Origin: CAINVV01 sp038323575
GTDB lineage: Bacteria; Bacteroidota; Bacteroidia; Bacteroidales; Prolixibacteraceae
Assembly (NCBI GenBank): GCA_038323575.1
Contig: JBBQHB010000001.1
Span: forward strand, 1 to 64,000
DNA: 64,000 bases
Reading direction: 5' to 3'
The position numbers were made by a program, and so were the translations under genes. Positions 35,904 through 44,211 of this stretch are shown here, piece by piece. The notes beneath the pieces are model-generated. The model was not told the DNA's origin, did no database searches, and was given only the letters and a program-made list of their open reading frames with translations. Position 1 is the stretch's first letter; each line of letters starts with the position of its first letter.

Positions 35904-36234
35904 TCTTTTTAATTTTGTTAATTCAATAGTTTCAACCCTGTTTCCTAATAGTCCCTAAATTCGTTAAGGACCTTAAGGACTTTAAAAGATACTACCTTAA
36001 AGTTACGGCATTACCACGAAACAATGAAATCATTTTTTATGAAACTCTACCAAACATTACATCATTGCTAATTAAGTTCACATAGGTTGCTCTACCATCG
36101 CCAACTTTCACAGCCCGGGCAAGTCTGCGAACTTCAACCCCGATTTTCACCGCAGCTTTTTTGTAATCCTATAAATCAATAATCCGCCGATTCCAAAATC
36201 TGACTACTTTCATCCAACGAATCTAAATTCTGAC
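35904..36234. other. intergenic region with a gene remnant
   Basis: A+T-rich, with one coding-like stretch on the minus strand (36037-36168, separate entry). A 30-base-spaced direct repeat ATCTGACTACTTT/TTCTGACTATTTT at 36198-36240 runs into the -7 box of the next gene. Nothing else was seen. Confidence 0.5.
36037..36168 (-). pseudogene. short remnant of an unrecognised protein gene
   Basis: A 43-codon frame follows a stop codon directly and reads DYKKAAVKIGVEVRRLARAV, then KVGDGRATYVNLISN. Upstream, a different phase gives DFGIGGLLIYRIT, which would join it after a one-base shift. This suggests a frameshifted and truncated gene. If coding as it stands, it would start at a GTG at 36150 (37 residues). 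Confidence 0.3.
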
Positions 36235-36242
36235 TATTTTTG
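36235..36242 (+). promoter_or_regulatory. -7 box directly before the nucleoside kinase gene
   Basis: TATTTTTG matches the consensus and ends five bases before the ATG at 36248, predicting an almost leaderless transcript. No -33 box is evident. Confidence 0.4.
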
Positions 36243-36247
36243 AATAC

Positions 36248-37912
36248 ATGAAGAACATCGAAATTTACTGCGTCAACACCGGTACCAGCGAAATTTTTCC
36301 GCTGGGGACCACCTTGTCAGAGATAGCACAGAAAATGGGAATTGAACTCAGAAGCCCTATTTGCGGTGCCTACGTGAACCACCGGGTTAAACCGATGGAT
36401 TTCGAACTGGTCAAGCCAAAGCAGATAGAGTTTTTCGATTACGCCAGCCGCGATGGACAGCGGATCTATCTCCGAACCCTCTCTTTCATTTTATATGCTG
36501 CCGTAAAAAACCTTTGGCCGGAAGCCAAACTGAAAATTGATCATGCCATTTCCAAAGGATATTATTGCACCATTGAGGAGCTGGATCACCAGCTTACTGA
36601 AGAGGATATCTGGGAGATTAAGGAGGAGATGAAAAGCATCGTCGACAGGAATCTACCTGTTGAATACAAGACATTGCTCGCAGAAAAGGCCGTTGAACTT
36701 TTCGCACAGGAAGGCCTTATCAGGAAAGCCGAACTTTTTAAAGAGTATGGCCGTTTATATGCCCCTGTTTTTGTTTTGGACGGTCATGTGAATTTTTTCT
36801 ACGGGCATTTGCTCAGTTCAACAGGATTAGTCACCAAGTTCGGATTAGAAAAATATTACGATGGCCTTCTGCTTCGTTATCCCAAACCAGGCAATCTGGA
36901 TGAATTGGAACCTGCCATCGAACAGGATAAACTTTTCGGAATTTTCAGGGAACACAAGCAACGGGCAAGTATCCTGGGAGTCAGCGATATATCACACCTA
37001 AACCAAATGACATCCAAGGGCGGGGCCGGAAACGTGATCAAGGTTTCAGAGGCGCTGCACGAAAAGAAAATTGCCGAAATTGCCACTATTATTACCGGGA
37101 AACACGATAAGGTAAATATTGTCTTGATTGCAGGTCCCTCCAGTTCAGGTAAAACGACCTTCAGCAAACGCCTCAGTGTGCAACTGGCTGTCAATGGCCT
37201 TCATTCCCTACAGATTTCTTTGGATGATTTCTTTGTCGACCGGGATCACACACCCCTTGACGAAAACGGCGCCTACGACTTTGAGGCACTGGAAGCGATA
37301 GACGTTCCTTTTTTTAACCAGCTTTTGCTGAAGCTTCTCAGCGGAGAAAAGGTTGAACTGCCGCGATTCGATTTCCAGTCAGGACAACGCATTTTTAAAG
37401 GGGAATTTTTAAAGATGGACAAGGACAATATCCTGATCATCGAAGGCATTCACGGCCTCAATCCCGGACTGGTCCCCATGATCGATCCGGAGAATACATT
37501 TAAAATCTTCATCTCCGCCCTCACCCAAATCTCATTTGACGAACACACCTACATTTCTACCACCGACAACCGCTTGTTGCGCAGGATTATCAGGGACGCA
37601 AAATACCGGGGATACAGTGCAACGAAAACAATTCAGCGATGGCCAAGTGTGCGGAGAGGGGAAGACAAACACATCTTCCCTTTCCAGGAAAATGCCGACA
37701 TCATGTTCAATTCTGCCCTGGCTTATGAATTAGCTGTCCTGAAAAGATATGCTAATACCCTGCTCAAATCGGTGAATGAGAATGAACCTGAACATTCTGA
37801 AGCAGTAAGGTTGATGATTTTTATCTCTTACTTCAATTTTATCCCGGGAACGGAGATCCCTCCCACGTCCGTATTGAGAGAATTCCTTGGAGGCAGCAGT
37901 TTCGACTATTGA
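36248..37912 (+). CDS. TGS-domain nucleoside (uridine-like) kinase
   Basis: A 554-residue protein. An N-terminal TGS domain (ALSEIAQKMGIELRSP-like region) spans about 1-60. A ThrRS second-additional-domain-like part follows (KIDHAISKGYYCTIEELDH, with LTEEDIWEIKEEM), at about 90-200. A C-terminal phosphoribulokinase/uridine-kinase domain from about residue 290 has P-loop IAGPSSSGKTTFSKRL and Walker-B-like IIEGIHGLNP. The combination is widespread in Bacteroidota and is annotated as nucleoside kinase; the true substrate is unproven. It overlaps the converging YceI gene by seven bases at the 3' end. Confidence 0.85.
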   Translation: MKNIEIYCVNTGTSEIFPLGTTLSEIAQKMGIELRSPICGAYVNHRVKPMDFELVKPKQIEFFDYASRDGQRIYLRTLSFILYAAVKNLWPEAKLKIDHAISKGYYCTIEELDHQLTEEDIWEIKEEMKSIVDRNLPVEYKTLLAEKAVELFAQEGLIRKAELFKEYGRLYAPVFVLDGHVNFFYGHLLSSTGLVTKFGLEKYYDGLLLRYPKPGNLDELEPAIEQDKLFGIFREHKQRASILGVSDISHLNQMTSKGGAGNVIKVSEALHEKKIAEIATIITGKHDKVNIVLIAGPSSSGKTTFSKRLSVQLAVNGLHSLQISLDDFFVDRDHTPLDENGAYDFEALEAIDVPFFNQLLLKLLSGEKVELPRFDFQSGQRIFKGEFLKMDKDNILIIEGIHGLNPGLVPMIDPENTFKIFISALTQISFDEHTYISTTDNRLLRRIIRDAKYRGYSATKTIQRWPSVRRGEDKHIFPFQENADIMFNSALAYELAVLKRYANTLLKSVNENEPEHSEAVRLMIFISYFNFIPGTEIPPTSVLREFLGGSSFDY

Positions 37913-38448
37913 TAAACTACCTTGAAATCAAGTTTGAAGTCATCGTTAGTGCTTATTCCCATCAGGGATGGGGGTTCAACCTTGAATTGGCTCATTTTAA
38001 GGCCGAAACCTCCGGTAAAAATCAGCTTATTTCCTTCTTTGGTTACTTTCCCCTTCAAAGCCACAGGCTGACTGATTCCGTGAAAGCTTAAAGTACCGGA
38101 AGAGGTAAATTCATTGCCTTCTATGTTTACAGAAGTACTCACAAAAGTAACATTCGGAAATTTCAATGCTTCAGTAACTTCCATCATGTGGGAATCCCGG
38201 TTGGCATTTTTGCTGTCGAACGTTGCTAATTTGGCAGAAACAGCCACCTGGTAGATGGTAGTTTTTGCTTCATCCATCAGAAGAATTGAATTGATCTCTT
38301 TGCTCTCACCTGTCCATTCATGCAATGGGTGTACCATCGCATAGGTAATTGAAGACTCCTCTTTGACACAGTTTACTTTTACTTTGTCTTGCGCAAAAAC
38401 ATGAACCGCCAACATAATGGCAATTGCCAGAACCACGAATTTTTTCAT
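37906..38448 (-). CDS. YceI-family periplasmic lipid-binding protein
   Basis: A 180-residue exported protein (signal peptide MKKFVVLAIAIMLAVHVFAQ) with a single YceI lipocalin-like barrel. Marks are SSITYAMVHPLHEWTG at the start of the fold, FDSKNANRDSHMMEVTEALKFPNVTF, GTLSFHGISQPV and a terminal FKLDFKVVY. YceI proteins bind isoprenoid-type lipids such as polyprenols or quinones. In E. coli yceI is paired with the cytochrome b561-like yceJ. Here the next gene upstream is a His-containing four-helix membrane protein. Confidence 0.88.
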   Translation of the reverse strand: MKKFVVLAIAIMLAVHVFAQDKVKVNCVKEESSITYAMVHPLHEWTGESKEINSILLMDEAKTTIYQVAVSAKLATFDSKNANRDSHMMEVTEALKFPNVTFVSTSVNIEGNEFTSSGTLSFHGISQPVALKGKVTKEGNKLIFTGGFGLKMSQFKVEPPSLMGISTNDDFKLDFKVVYQ

Positions 38449-38580
38449 AGATGTATCTTTTATTTCTGATTACGCTCTATTGAGCATAAGGTTAACAGGC
38501 TTTCCGGCCATATTGGAATTCTTAACTAATTTTATGATTTTTAAAGAGATAGTTTAGAATCTCAGATCTTTGCCGTTAAG

Positions 38581-38629
38581 CTTTGCGGCCTTTGCCTGAA
38601 ACAGAAAATCTCACGCAAAGGCCGCAAAG
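38581..38629. repeat. 15-base perfect inverted repeat with 19-base loop
   Basis: CTTTGCGGCCTTTGC and its exact complement flank a 19-base spacer. A further GACGCAAAG unit follows, so the whole is a small GCAAAG-type repeat cluster between the four-helix membrane gene and yceI. It lacks a U tract. Confidence 0.7.
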
Positions 38630-38653
38630 AAGACGCAAAGAGCGGTAAACCAA

Positions 38654-39343
38654 CTAGAATTTAATCACAATCATCGAAGCGGCAAATGCTCCGAATGCGG
38701 TGAAAGCAGCAGCCCTGTGGTATGGTCTGATTTTATCTCTGTTGGGACCTTCCAACTGTCCTGCAAGAATATTTGTAGCAATCATGGCTGACATATGAAC
38801 GATTGCCAGTGCCCGGTGTACCTTAATGCTGCTGTACCCTTTGTGTTCGTTCAGCATCTTTGGCGGAGCGAAAAGCGACAAGGCAGCAGTTGAGAAATAG
38901 CCGATATTGACCCCTGCAGCAATAGCACTGTGTGTATTCTCCAAATGATAATCGTAGTTTGGAGCCTGTGTTTGTTTGTAATATTTGGAACCAACAATTC
39001 CCTGTCCAATCATCCCGCCCAAAGTCAACACACCCATGATCTGGTGTGCAACCAGCATGGTCCGTCTTATTTTCAATTCATTCTGCCTTTTTTCCGGAGT
39101 CAGTTCAAATGCATTAAAATTACGCATAAGTCCATTCTCACCCCAGAAAATGCGCTGGGTAAAAATAATCTTATCAGGCAATAATTTCATTTTTACCTCA
39201 TCGGTCTTACTCATCTCTCCCAGCAAATCAACAGTGGCAGTGGTGTCCTTCTTTGCCTGGGATTTTGTTGTTGTCTCTTTCTGTGCATTGGACCGGAAAG
39301 CAACCAAGGTCAACAGCAGCGTAATCAAAACAAGTCTTCTCAT
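38654..39343 (-). CDS. four-helix membrane protein, possibly cytochrome b561-like
   Basis: A 229-residue protein with a signal peptide (MRRLVLITLLLTLVAFRSNA). After a soluble part come four hydrophobic segments: LVAHQIMGVLTLGGMIG, SAIAAGVNIGYFSTAALSL, IVHMSAMIATNILAG and AAAFTAFGAFAASMIVI. Each helix or its edge carries a His (AHQ, NTHS, KVHRALAIVH, PYHRA). That is the pattern expected of a di-haem b561-like fold. Family membership was not recognised directly. Its place beside yceI supports a quinone-linked electron-transfer role, by inference. Start set at MRRLVL. Confidence 0.65.
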   Translation of the reverse strand: MRRLVLITLLLTLVAFRSNAQKETTTKSQAKKDTTATVDLLGEMSKTDEVKMKLLPDKIIFTQRIFWGENGLMRNFNAFELTPEKRQNELKIRRTMLVAHQIMGVLTLGGMIGQGIVGSKYYKQTQAPNYDYHLENTHSAIAAGVNIGYFSTAALSLFAPPKMLNEHKGYSSIKVHRALAIVHMSAMIATNILAGQLEGPNRDKIRPYHRAAAFTAFGAFAASMIVIKF

Positions 39344-39364
39344 GATGTTTAAATTTGGATTATG

Positions 39365-39397
39365 CAAATATAATGCGTACGGATATAAAAATCCAAA
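39365..39397 (-). promoter_or_regulatory. promoter for the four-helix membrane protein gene
   Basis: On the minus strand TTTG and TATATTTG are 21 bases apart, both exact matches to consensus. The transcript would start about 20 bases before the ATG. Confidence 0.55.
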
Positions 39398-39442
39398 CGT
39401 ACTCAACTTTGGTCAATTATATTCACTTTTTATTGAAATGAT

Positions 39443-39892
39443 CTACACCAGGAGGCTTCTCACTTTGTCTGAAATCAGCTTTCCATCAACCTTGCCGGCC
39501 AGTTCTTTGGTGGCAACGCCCATCACTTTTCCCATCTCTTTCAAGGAGGTAGCACCGCTGGCTGCAATAATTGACATTATCGCTTCGGTCAGTTCCACAT
39601 CACTCATCTGTTTAGGCAGGTAGGCTTCATATATTTTCACCTGTGCCAGTTCAAAATCCGCAAGGTCCTGCCTTTTCTGGCCAAGGTAAATTTCAGCAGA
39701 GTCTTTCCCCTGTTTGGCCAGTTTTGCGATAGCCCTTACTGCCTCTTCATCGGGAAGATCCCCGGTACCGCTTTTGGCGGTTTTTGCTTCAAGCAGCACT
39801 TTTTTTATGTTCCTGACAGCTTCCAGCCTTTCCTTGTCGCGGGCCAGCATCGCTGCCCGGATGTCCTCATTAATTTGATCGAAGATGTTCAT
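39443..39892 (-). CDS. GatB/YqeY domain protein
   Basis: A 149-residue helical protein. The YqeY family is seen in MNIFDQINEDIRAAMLARDK, LEAVRNIKKVLLEAKTAKSG, AVRAIAKLAKQGKDSAEIY and VKIYEAYLPKQMSDVEL, then the GAT-like tail GKVMGVATKELAGKVDGKLI. It resembles the tRNA-binding tail of the amidotransferase subunit GatB, but its own role is unknown. It follows ftsZ, as in other Bacteroidota, and is probably the last gene of the dcw cluster, separated by a repeat array. Confidence 0.9.
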   Translation of the reverse strand: MNIFDQINEDIRAAMLARDKERLEAVRNIKKVLLEAKTAKSGTGDLPDEEAVRAIAKLAKQGKDSAEIYLGQKRQDLADFELAQVKIYEAYLPKQMSDVELTEAIMSIIAASGATSLKEMGKVMGVATKELAGKVDGKLISDKVRSLLV

Positions 39893-39940
39893 GATAGTTA
39901 TGAGTTATGAGATATGAGATAATCTCGATTATATATTAAG

Positions 39941-40005
39941 TACTTTAGGCACTTTAGCTCACTTTAGTTCACTTTAGCTCACTTTAGCTCACTTTAGGCA
40001 CTTTT
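39941..40005. repeat. ACTTTAGCTC tandem array after ftsZ1
   Basis: Six to seven units of ACTTTAGCTC/ACTTTAGGC. On the minus strand the array begins about four bases after the ftsZ1 stop codon. The array ahead of ftsZ1 (41449-41512) is its inverse. Confidence 0.9.
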
Positions 40006-40008
40006 TCG

Positions 40009-41421
40009 TTAATCGGCCTTATCGTGCAAAAACGAATTGTTTTTCCTCATTTTTAATCCTTCGTCCGGATTATTGGAGATGGAAAACCGCGACATGGATT
40101 TGCCGTTATCGGTGCTGCCGCCGGGTTTCTGCTGTTTCATCCTGCGCCGTTCGAAGGCCGGAATTTTTGACAGTTCGTTGATGTACTCGTCCGTCTGGTT
40201 GTAAAAGTCAACATGCATCACTTTTTTAACCACTTCAGGCGCTCCGGAGAACGGATCTATCATCCGCTTGGGATAGAGGCGGCTGATGACCTCCTCCTGC
40301 GGATCTTCCATCCATTCGTGACCTTCGGAAAAATCACCGGGAAAGAAGGTTTCTGTTTTGAATGAGAAGTGATTATTCTCTGAAAAATCGTCATCAATAG
40401 ATACCCTGACCTTATCGTCCGGTCTGTCCATTTTCAATTCGGGAATAGAACTGCTTTTGAACCCGGTGGCTACAACGGTTACTGTTAGTGCATCGCCCAG
40501 AGAAGGGTCAACGGCAATACCGTGGATCAGATCCGCATTGTTGCCTGCCATCTCCTGGACATATTCATTGACCAGGTTGACCTCGTCCATGGTCACCTCT
40601 TTGGTTTCGCCGGAGGTGATGTTGACAAGGATATTCCTTGCACCGCGGATATCGTTGTTGTTAAGTAAAGGAGAGTTGATCGCTCCTTCGGCTGCCTTGA
40701 TGGCGCGGTCGGCTCCGCTGAAAGTGGCTGATCCCATGATAGCTACGCCGGAATTTTGCATCACCGTCCTGACATCTTCAAAGTCCACATTGATAAAACC
40801 GGTGCTGGTGATAATATCGGCGATACCACGGGCTGCCGTTGCCAGCACATCATCTGCCTTGGCAAAAGCTTTCGAGATGGGAAAGTCGCCGTAGATTTCG
40901 CGTATCCTTTCATTGTTGATGATCAGCAGGGAATCGACGTGTCCCTCCATCTGCCTGATCCCTTCGATGGCCTGCTGGATCCGTAGCTTCCCTTCATTTC
41001 TGAAGGGTAGTGTCACAATGCCGATGGTCAGGATATGGTTGGTCCGGGCCACTTCGGCAATGACCGGCGCCGCCCCTGTTCCTGTACCTCCGCCCATCCC
41101 GGCGGTGATAAAGACCATCTTGGTGTTCGAAGAGAAAATAGCCTCTATCTCTTCGATGTTTTCGTTGGCCGAATCACGGCCGATGGTCGGCTTGTTCCCT
41201 GCACCCCGGCCTTCGGTCAATGCAGAGCCAAGCTGAACTTTCACAGGCACCGGACTCTTGAGCAGGTGCTGCAGGTCGGTATTGCAAATGGCAAAATCAA
41301 CATCCTTGATCCCCTGCCGGTACATGTGGTTGACGGCATTGCTTCCGCCGCCGCCGACGCCAATCACCTTAATGATGTTTTCCGATGATGTCGGCAGATC
41401 GAAGTCTATGAGTTCTTTCAT
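40009..41421 (-). CDS. ftsZ: cell-division GTPase FtsZ, canonical copy (FtsZ1)
   Basis: A 470-residue tubulin-like GTPase that forms the Z ring. It has VIGVGGGGSNAVNHM, the tubulin signature MGGGTGTGAAPV, and the T7 loop INVDFEDV with both catalytic Asp, so it should be active. The C-terminal linker leads to the conserved partner-binding peptide SKIPAFERRR and the Bacteroidota-type end MRKNNSFLHDKAD. It is the second of two tandem ftsZ genes in the operon. Inverted repeat arrays flank it on both sides, which may isolate its mRNA from the other copy. Confidence 0.95.
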   Translation of the reverse strand: MKELIDFDLPTSSENIIKVIGVGGGGSNAVNHMYRQGIKDVDFAICNTDLQHLLKSPVPVKVQLGSALTEGRGAGNKPTIGRDSANENIEEIEAIFSSNTKMVFITAGMGGGTGTGAAPVIAEVARTNHILTIGIVTLPFRNEGKLRIQQAIEGIRQMEGHVDSLLIINNERIREIYGDFPISKAFAKADDVLATAARGIADIITSTGFINVDFEDVRTVMQNSGVAIMGSATFSGADRAIKAAEGAINSPLLNNNDIRGARNILVNITSGETKEVTMDEVNLVNEYVQEMAGNNADLIHGIAVDPSLGDALTVTVVATGFKSSSIPELKMDRPDDKVRVSIDDDFSENNHFSFKTETFFPGDFSEGHEWMEDPQEEVISRLYPKRMIDPFSGAPEVVKKVMHVDFYNQTDEYINELSKIPAFERRRMKQQKPGGSTDNGKSMSRFSISNNPDEGLKMRKNNSFLHDKAD

Positions 41422-41448
41422 TGTATCTATATTTTATCAATTAATCTT

Positions 41449-41580
41449 AAAGTGACTAAAGTGAGCTAAAGTGAACTAAAGTGAACTAAAGTGAGCTAAA
41501 GTGAACTAAAGTTATGGATTGCAACAATTCTGGTTAGTGGCGAAAGTACTTTAGTCACTTTAGCTCACTTTAGTCACTTC
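41449..41580. repeat. inverted CTTTAGYTCA arrays between the two ftsZ genes
   Basis: One array (41449-41512) reads AAAGTGAGCTAAAGTGAACT; the other (41548-41580) reads the complement, ACTTTAGTCACTTTAGCTCA. A 35-base spacer with no repeat separates them. On the ftsZ mRNA they can pair over about 32 bases, giving a long intercistronic hairpin directly after the ftsZ2 stop codon. Confidence 0.9.
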
Positions 41581-41581
41581 T

Positions 41582-42880
41582 TTACTTTACCTCCGTATCC
41601 TCGTCCGTGAACAGCCCCCCAAACTGGCTGTTAAACCATTTGGAGATAGATTCCCGTTCCTTTCTAACTATTTTTGCTTCCGGAACCCCGGGTTCTTTGT
41701 CTTTCGTCTCAATTCGTTCTTCAACAGGTTCTTCTTCTGTAAGCTGGAAATCATCCGCTACCGAAATACCCATGAATTCTTCCTGTCCGGCAACAGTCTC
41801 AGGTACTTTTGTATCCTGAAATTCGTCAGGATCAGGCAGCACTGTTTTTTCAACAGGAGCTTTCGCCGAAGCGGAAACAGATGATCTGACAGGACTGGGA
41901 TCATTCTCAAATCCGGTGGCTATGATGGTTACACTGATCTTGTTCCCCAATGAAGGATCGTACCCGTTCCCCCAGATAATATTGGCATTGTCGCCGGCTG
42001 CCTGCTGAAGGTAATCGATGATCTGTCCGATCTCGCCCATCCTCACCTCTTCTTCGCCGGAGATGATGTTAAGCAGTATGTTTCCTGTTCCGTAAATATT
42101 GTTGCTGTCCAACAGTGGCGACTGAAGTGCATCCTCAACCGCTTCAAATGCACGGTTGGGACCTTCGGCAAAACCGGTTCCCATGATAAAGACCCCGCTG
42201 TCGCGCATCACCGTATTAACATCGGCAAAATCGATGTTGATGTTGCCGTGCAGCGTGATAATCTCGGCGCACCCCTTCACCGCCGTGCAGACTATATCGT
42301 CGGCTTTGGCAAAAGCCTCCCTGGCAGGCAGTTCGCCGTAAACTTTGTGAAGGTTTTCATTGCTGATCACCAGCATACAATCGACGTACCGGTCCAGTTT
42401 CAGGATACCCTCGATCGCCTGGTCGTAACGCAGTTTTCCCTCTTTTTTGGAGGGCATGGTAACCACAGCTATGGTCAGTATATCCATGTCCCTGGCCAGC
42501 TGCGCAATGATGGGTGCTGCTCCGGTCCCTGTTCCGCCGCCCATTCCGGCAGTAATAAAAACCATCTTTGTGCCTGACTCAAGGATTTGCCTCACCTCTC
42601 CCAGATTTTCAATGGCTGCCTGCTCTCCTTTTTTTGGCGCATTCCCGGCACCGCGTCCTTCGGTGAGGGTTACCCCCAGCTGTATGCGGATCGGAACCTG
42701 GCTATTGGCCAGCGCCTGGGCGTCTGTGTTGCAAATTACAAAGTCAACACCTGCTATCCCATTGTGATACATGTGGTTGACAGCATTGCTTCCCCCTCCC
42801 CCAACTCCGATCACTTTGATGATGGAGTGGAATTGCTGCTGAAAACCAAATGGCAACAGATCTTCTGCTATATTTTCCAT
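41582..42880 (-). CDS. ftsZ: second FtsZ paralogue with a divergent C-terminus (FtsZ2)
   Basis: A 432-residue FtsZ next to ftsA. The GTPase core is intact: VIGVGGGGSNAVNHM, MGGGTGTGAAPI and T7 loop INIDFADV. The tail is different. After an acidic linker (EEEPVEERIETKDKEPG) there is no IPAF-type peptide, and the protein ends ESISKWFNSQFGGLFTDED. With Ile, Trp, Phe, Phe, Leu and Phe at helical spacing this looks like an amphipathic membrane-binding helix, much like the end of FtsA. FtsZ2 may therefore assemble at the membrane without the usual adaptor. It is not a pseudogene by any visible sign. Confidence 0.92.
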   Translation of the reverse strand: MENIAEDLLPFGFQQQFHSIIKVIGVGGGGSNAVNHMYHNGIAGVDFVICNTDAQALANSQVPIRIQLGVTLTEGRGAGNAPKKGEQAAIENLGEVRQILESGTKMVFITAGMGGGTGTGAAPIIAQLARDMDILTIAVVTMPSKKEGKLRYDQAIEGILKLDRYVDCMLVISNENLHKVYGELPAREAFAKADDIVCTAVKGCAEIITLHGNINIDFADVNTVMRDSGVFIMGTGFAEGPNRAFEAVEDALQSPLLDSNNIYGTGNILLNIISGEEEVRMGEIGQIIDYLQQAAGDNANIIWGNGYDPSLGNKISVTIIATGFENDPSPVRSSVSASAKAPVEKTVLPDPDEFQDTKVPETVAGQEEFMGISVADDFQLTEEEPVEERIETKDKEPGVPEAKIVRKERESISKWFNSQFGGLFTDEDTEVK

Positions 42881-42898
42881 AACAACCTCTTTTGTCTT

Positions 42899-44209
42899 TT
42901 ATTTATGTTCAGGGTCTTCAAAAAGGCCATCGAAGCCCTCTTTTACCTTATCGACCAAATCAAACAGTCCGCGTGATTTCCGTTTCACGGCAGCTGCCTT
43001 CGGCGCCTCTTCCTGCACGACAGGTTCGACCATACCGGCAGGATATTTCAGATTTCTTGAGTTAATCAAACCGTGTACAAGGACTCCCAGTAGGTTGGCA
43101 GAACCCGGATTGACCAGCTGGTCATTAAAAAGCTGCTCTTTCATGGCAATGATCGGTTTCCCGAAGCGCACATCCAGACCGGTCATGTAACTCACCAGTT
43201 TATCGATTCCGTTCAGGTTCGCCCCGCAGCCTGTCAGCACAATCCCGGCGCCAAGTTTATCAACATAACCCGTCGATTCAAGCTGGAAGTTGACCCATTC
43301 CATGATCTCCTCCAGACGCGCCTGAATAATTCCCGCCAGACTCTTAAAGGATATCTCCTTGCCCGGCCACCCTTCCACTTCGGGAATCTGTGCCACTTTG
43401 TTATCGGGAGCCAGGTCGGCCATGGCAAAACCGCAATTCACCTTCACCATTTCTGCATGCCTGGGAATGATGTTGCATCCCTCTTTGATGTCGTTCGAAA
43501 TCACGTTGCCGCCGAAAGGAAGTTCCAGCGCCAGCCTCAGTTTATTTTCATAATAGAGCGAGATCCCGGTAGTTCCGGCCCCCAGGTCAAGCAGCACAAC
43601 CCCGGCCTCCTTCTCATCCTGTGAAAGACAGGCGGTGCCCTGTACATAAGGATTGACGTAAGGCACGGCCAGTTCAAAGCCTGCTTTTTCGATGGCCCTG
43701 GCCAGGTTCTTCTCGTAATTTTCGGAAGCCAGTATGATGCTGAAGGTCGCATCAATACGGCGGCCGGCGATGCCGACCGGCTTGTTGATTCCCCGTTCCC
43801 CGTCGACGACGTATTCTGTCGGCACAAGGTGGTATATCTTCTCGCCTGCATCGACCGAGTGACGGCGTGCCTCATCCGATAAACCCTTCACAATCGATTG
43901 GGTCACCTCATTCCCTTCCGTCATCCGGTAGCAGGAGTAAGGCCGGTTCCCGATTTTAGGACCGGAAATACCCGCATACAGTTTCTTTACCCTGAGGTTG
44001 GTCGAATTTTCGAGAAAAGATACTGCTTTGCGGATGGATTCAGCTGCATCATCAATGTTGACAACAACCCCGTTGCGCACACCCATGGTGGGCACTTCGC
44101 CGAAAGCCAATACATCGAGTTTGTTGTCAGATGTAAAGCGTCCCAGAATAGCTCTTGTCCGGGAGGTACCGATGTCAATAGCGGCTGCTAATTCTCTTGT
44201 CTGGCTCAT
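42899..44209 (-). CDS. ftsA: cell-division protein FtsA
   Basis: A 436-residue actin-like protein that tethers FtsZ to the inner membrane. Phosphate-1 motif is AAIDIGTSRTRAILG, phosphate-2 is VVLLDLGAGTTGIS, and the adenosine region is GIVLTGCGANLNGI. The SHS2 (1C) domain lies at about 85-170. The C-terminal amphipathic membrane-targeting helix is SRGLFDLVDKVKEGFDGLF. It lies between ftsQ (two bases away) and ftsZ2. Its last residues, GLFEDPEHK, resemble the end of FtsZ2, GLFTDEDTEVK. Confidence 0.95.
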   Translation of the reverse strand: MSQTRELAAAIDIGTSRTRAILGRFTSDNKLDVLAFGEVPTMGVRNGVVVNIDDAAESIRKAVSFLENSTNLRVKKLYAGISGPKIGNRPYSCYRMTEGNEVTQSIVKGLSDEARRHSVDAGEKIYHLVPTEYVVDGERGINKPVGIAGRRIDATFSIILASENYEKNLARAIEKAGFELAVPYVNPYVQGTACLSQDEKEAGVVLLDLGAGTTGISLYYENKLRLALELPFGGNVISNDIKEGCNIIPRHAEMVKVNCGFAMADLAPDNKVAQIPEVEGWPGKEISFKSLAGIIQARLEEIMEWVNFQLESTGYVDKLGAGIVLTGCGANLNGIDKLVSYMTGLDVRFGKPIIAMKEQLFNDQLVNPGSANLLGVLVHGLINSRNLKYPAGMVEPVVQEEAPKAAAVKRKSRGLFDLVDKVKEGFDGLFEDPEHK

Positions 44210-44211
44210 CT

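Noticed and set aside
36070..36110. GGTAGAGCAACC resembling a tRNA D-arm
   Set aside because: No acceptor stem, anticodon arm or T-arm (GTTCRA) of tRNA can be placed around it.
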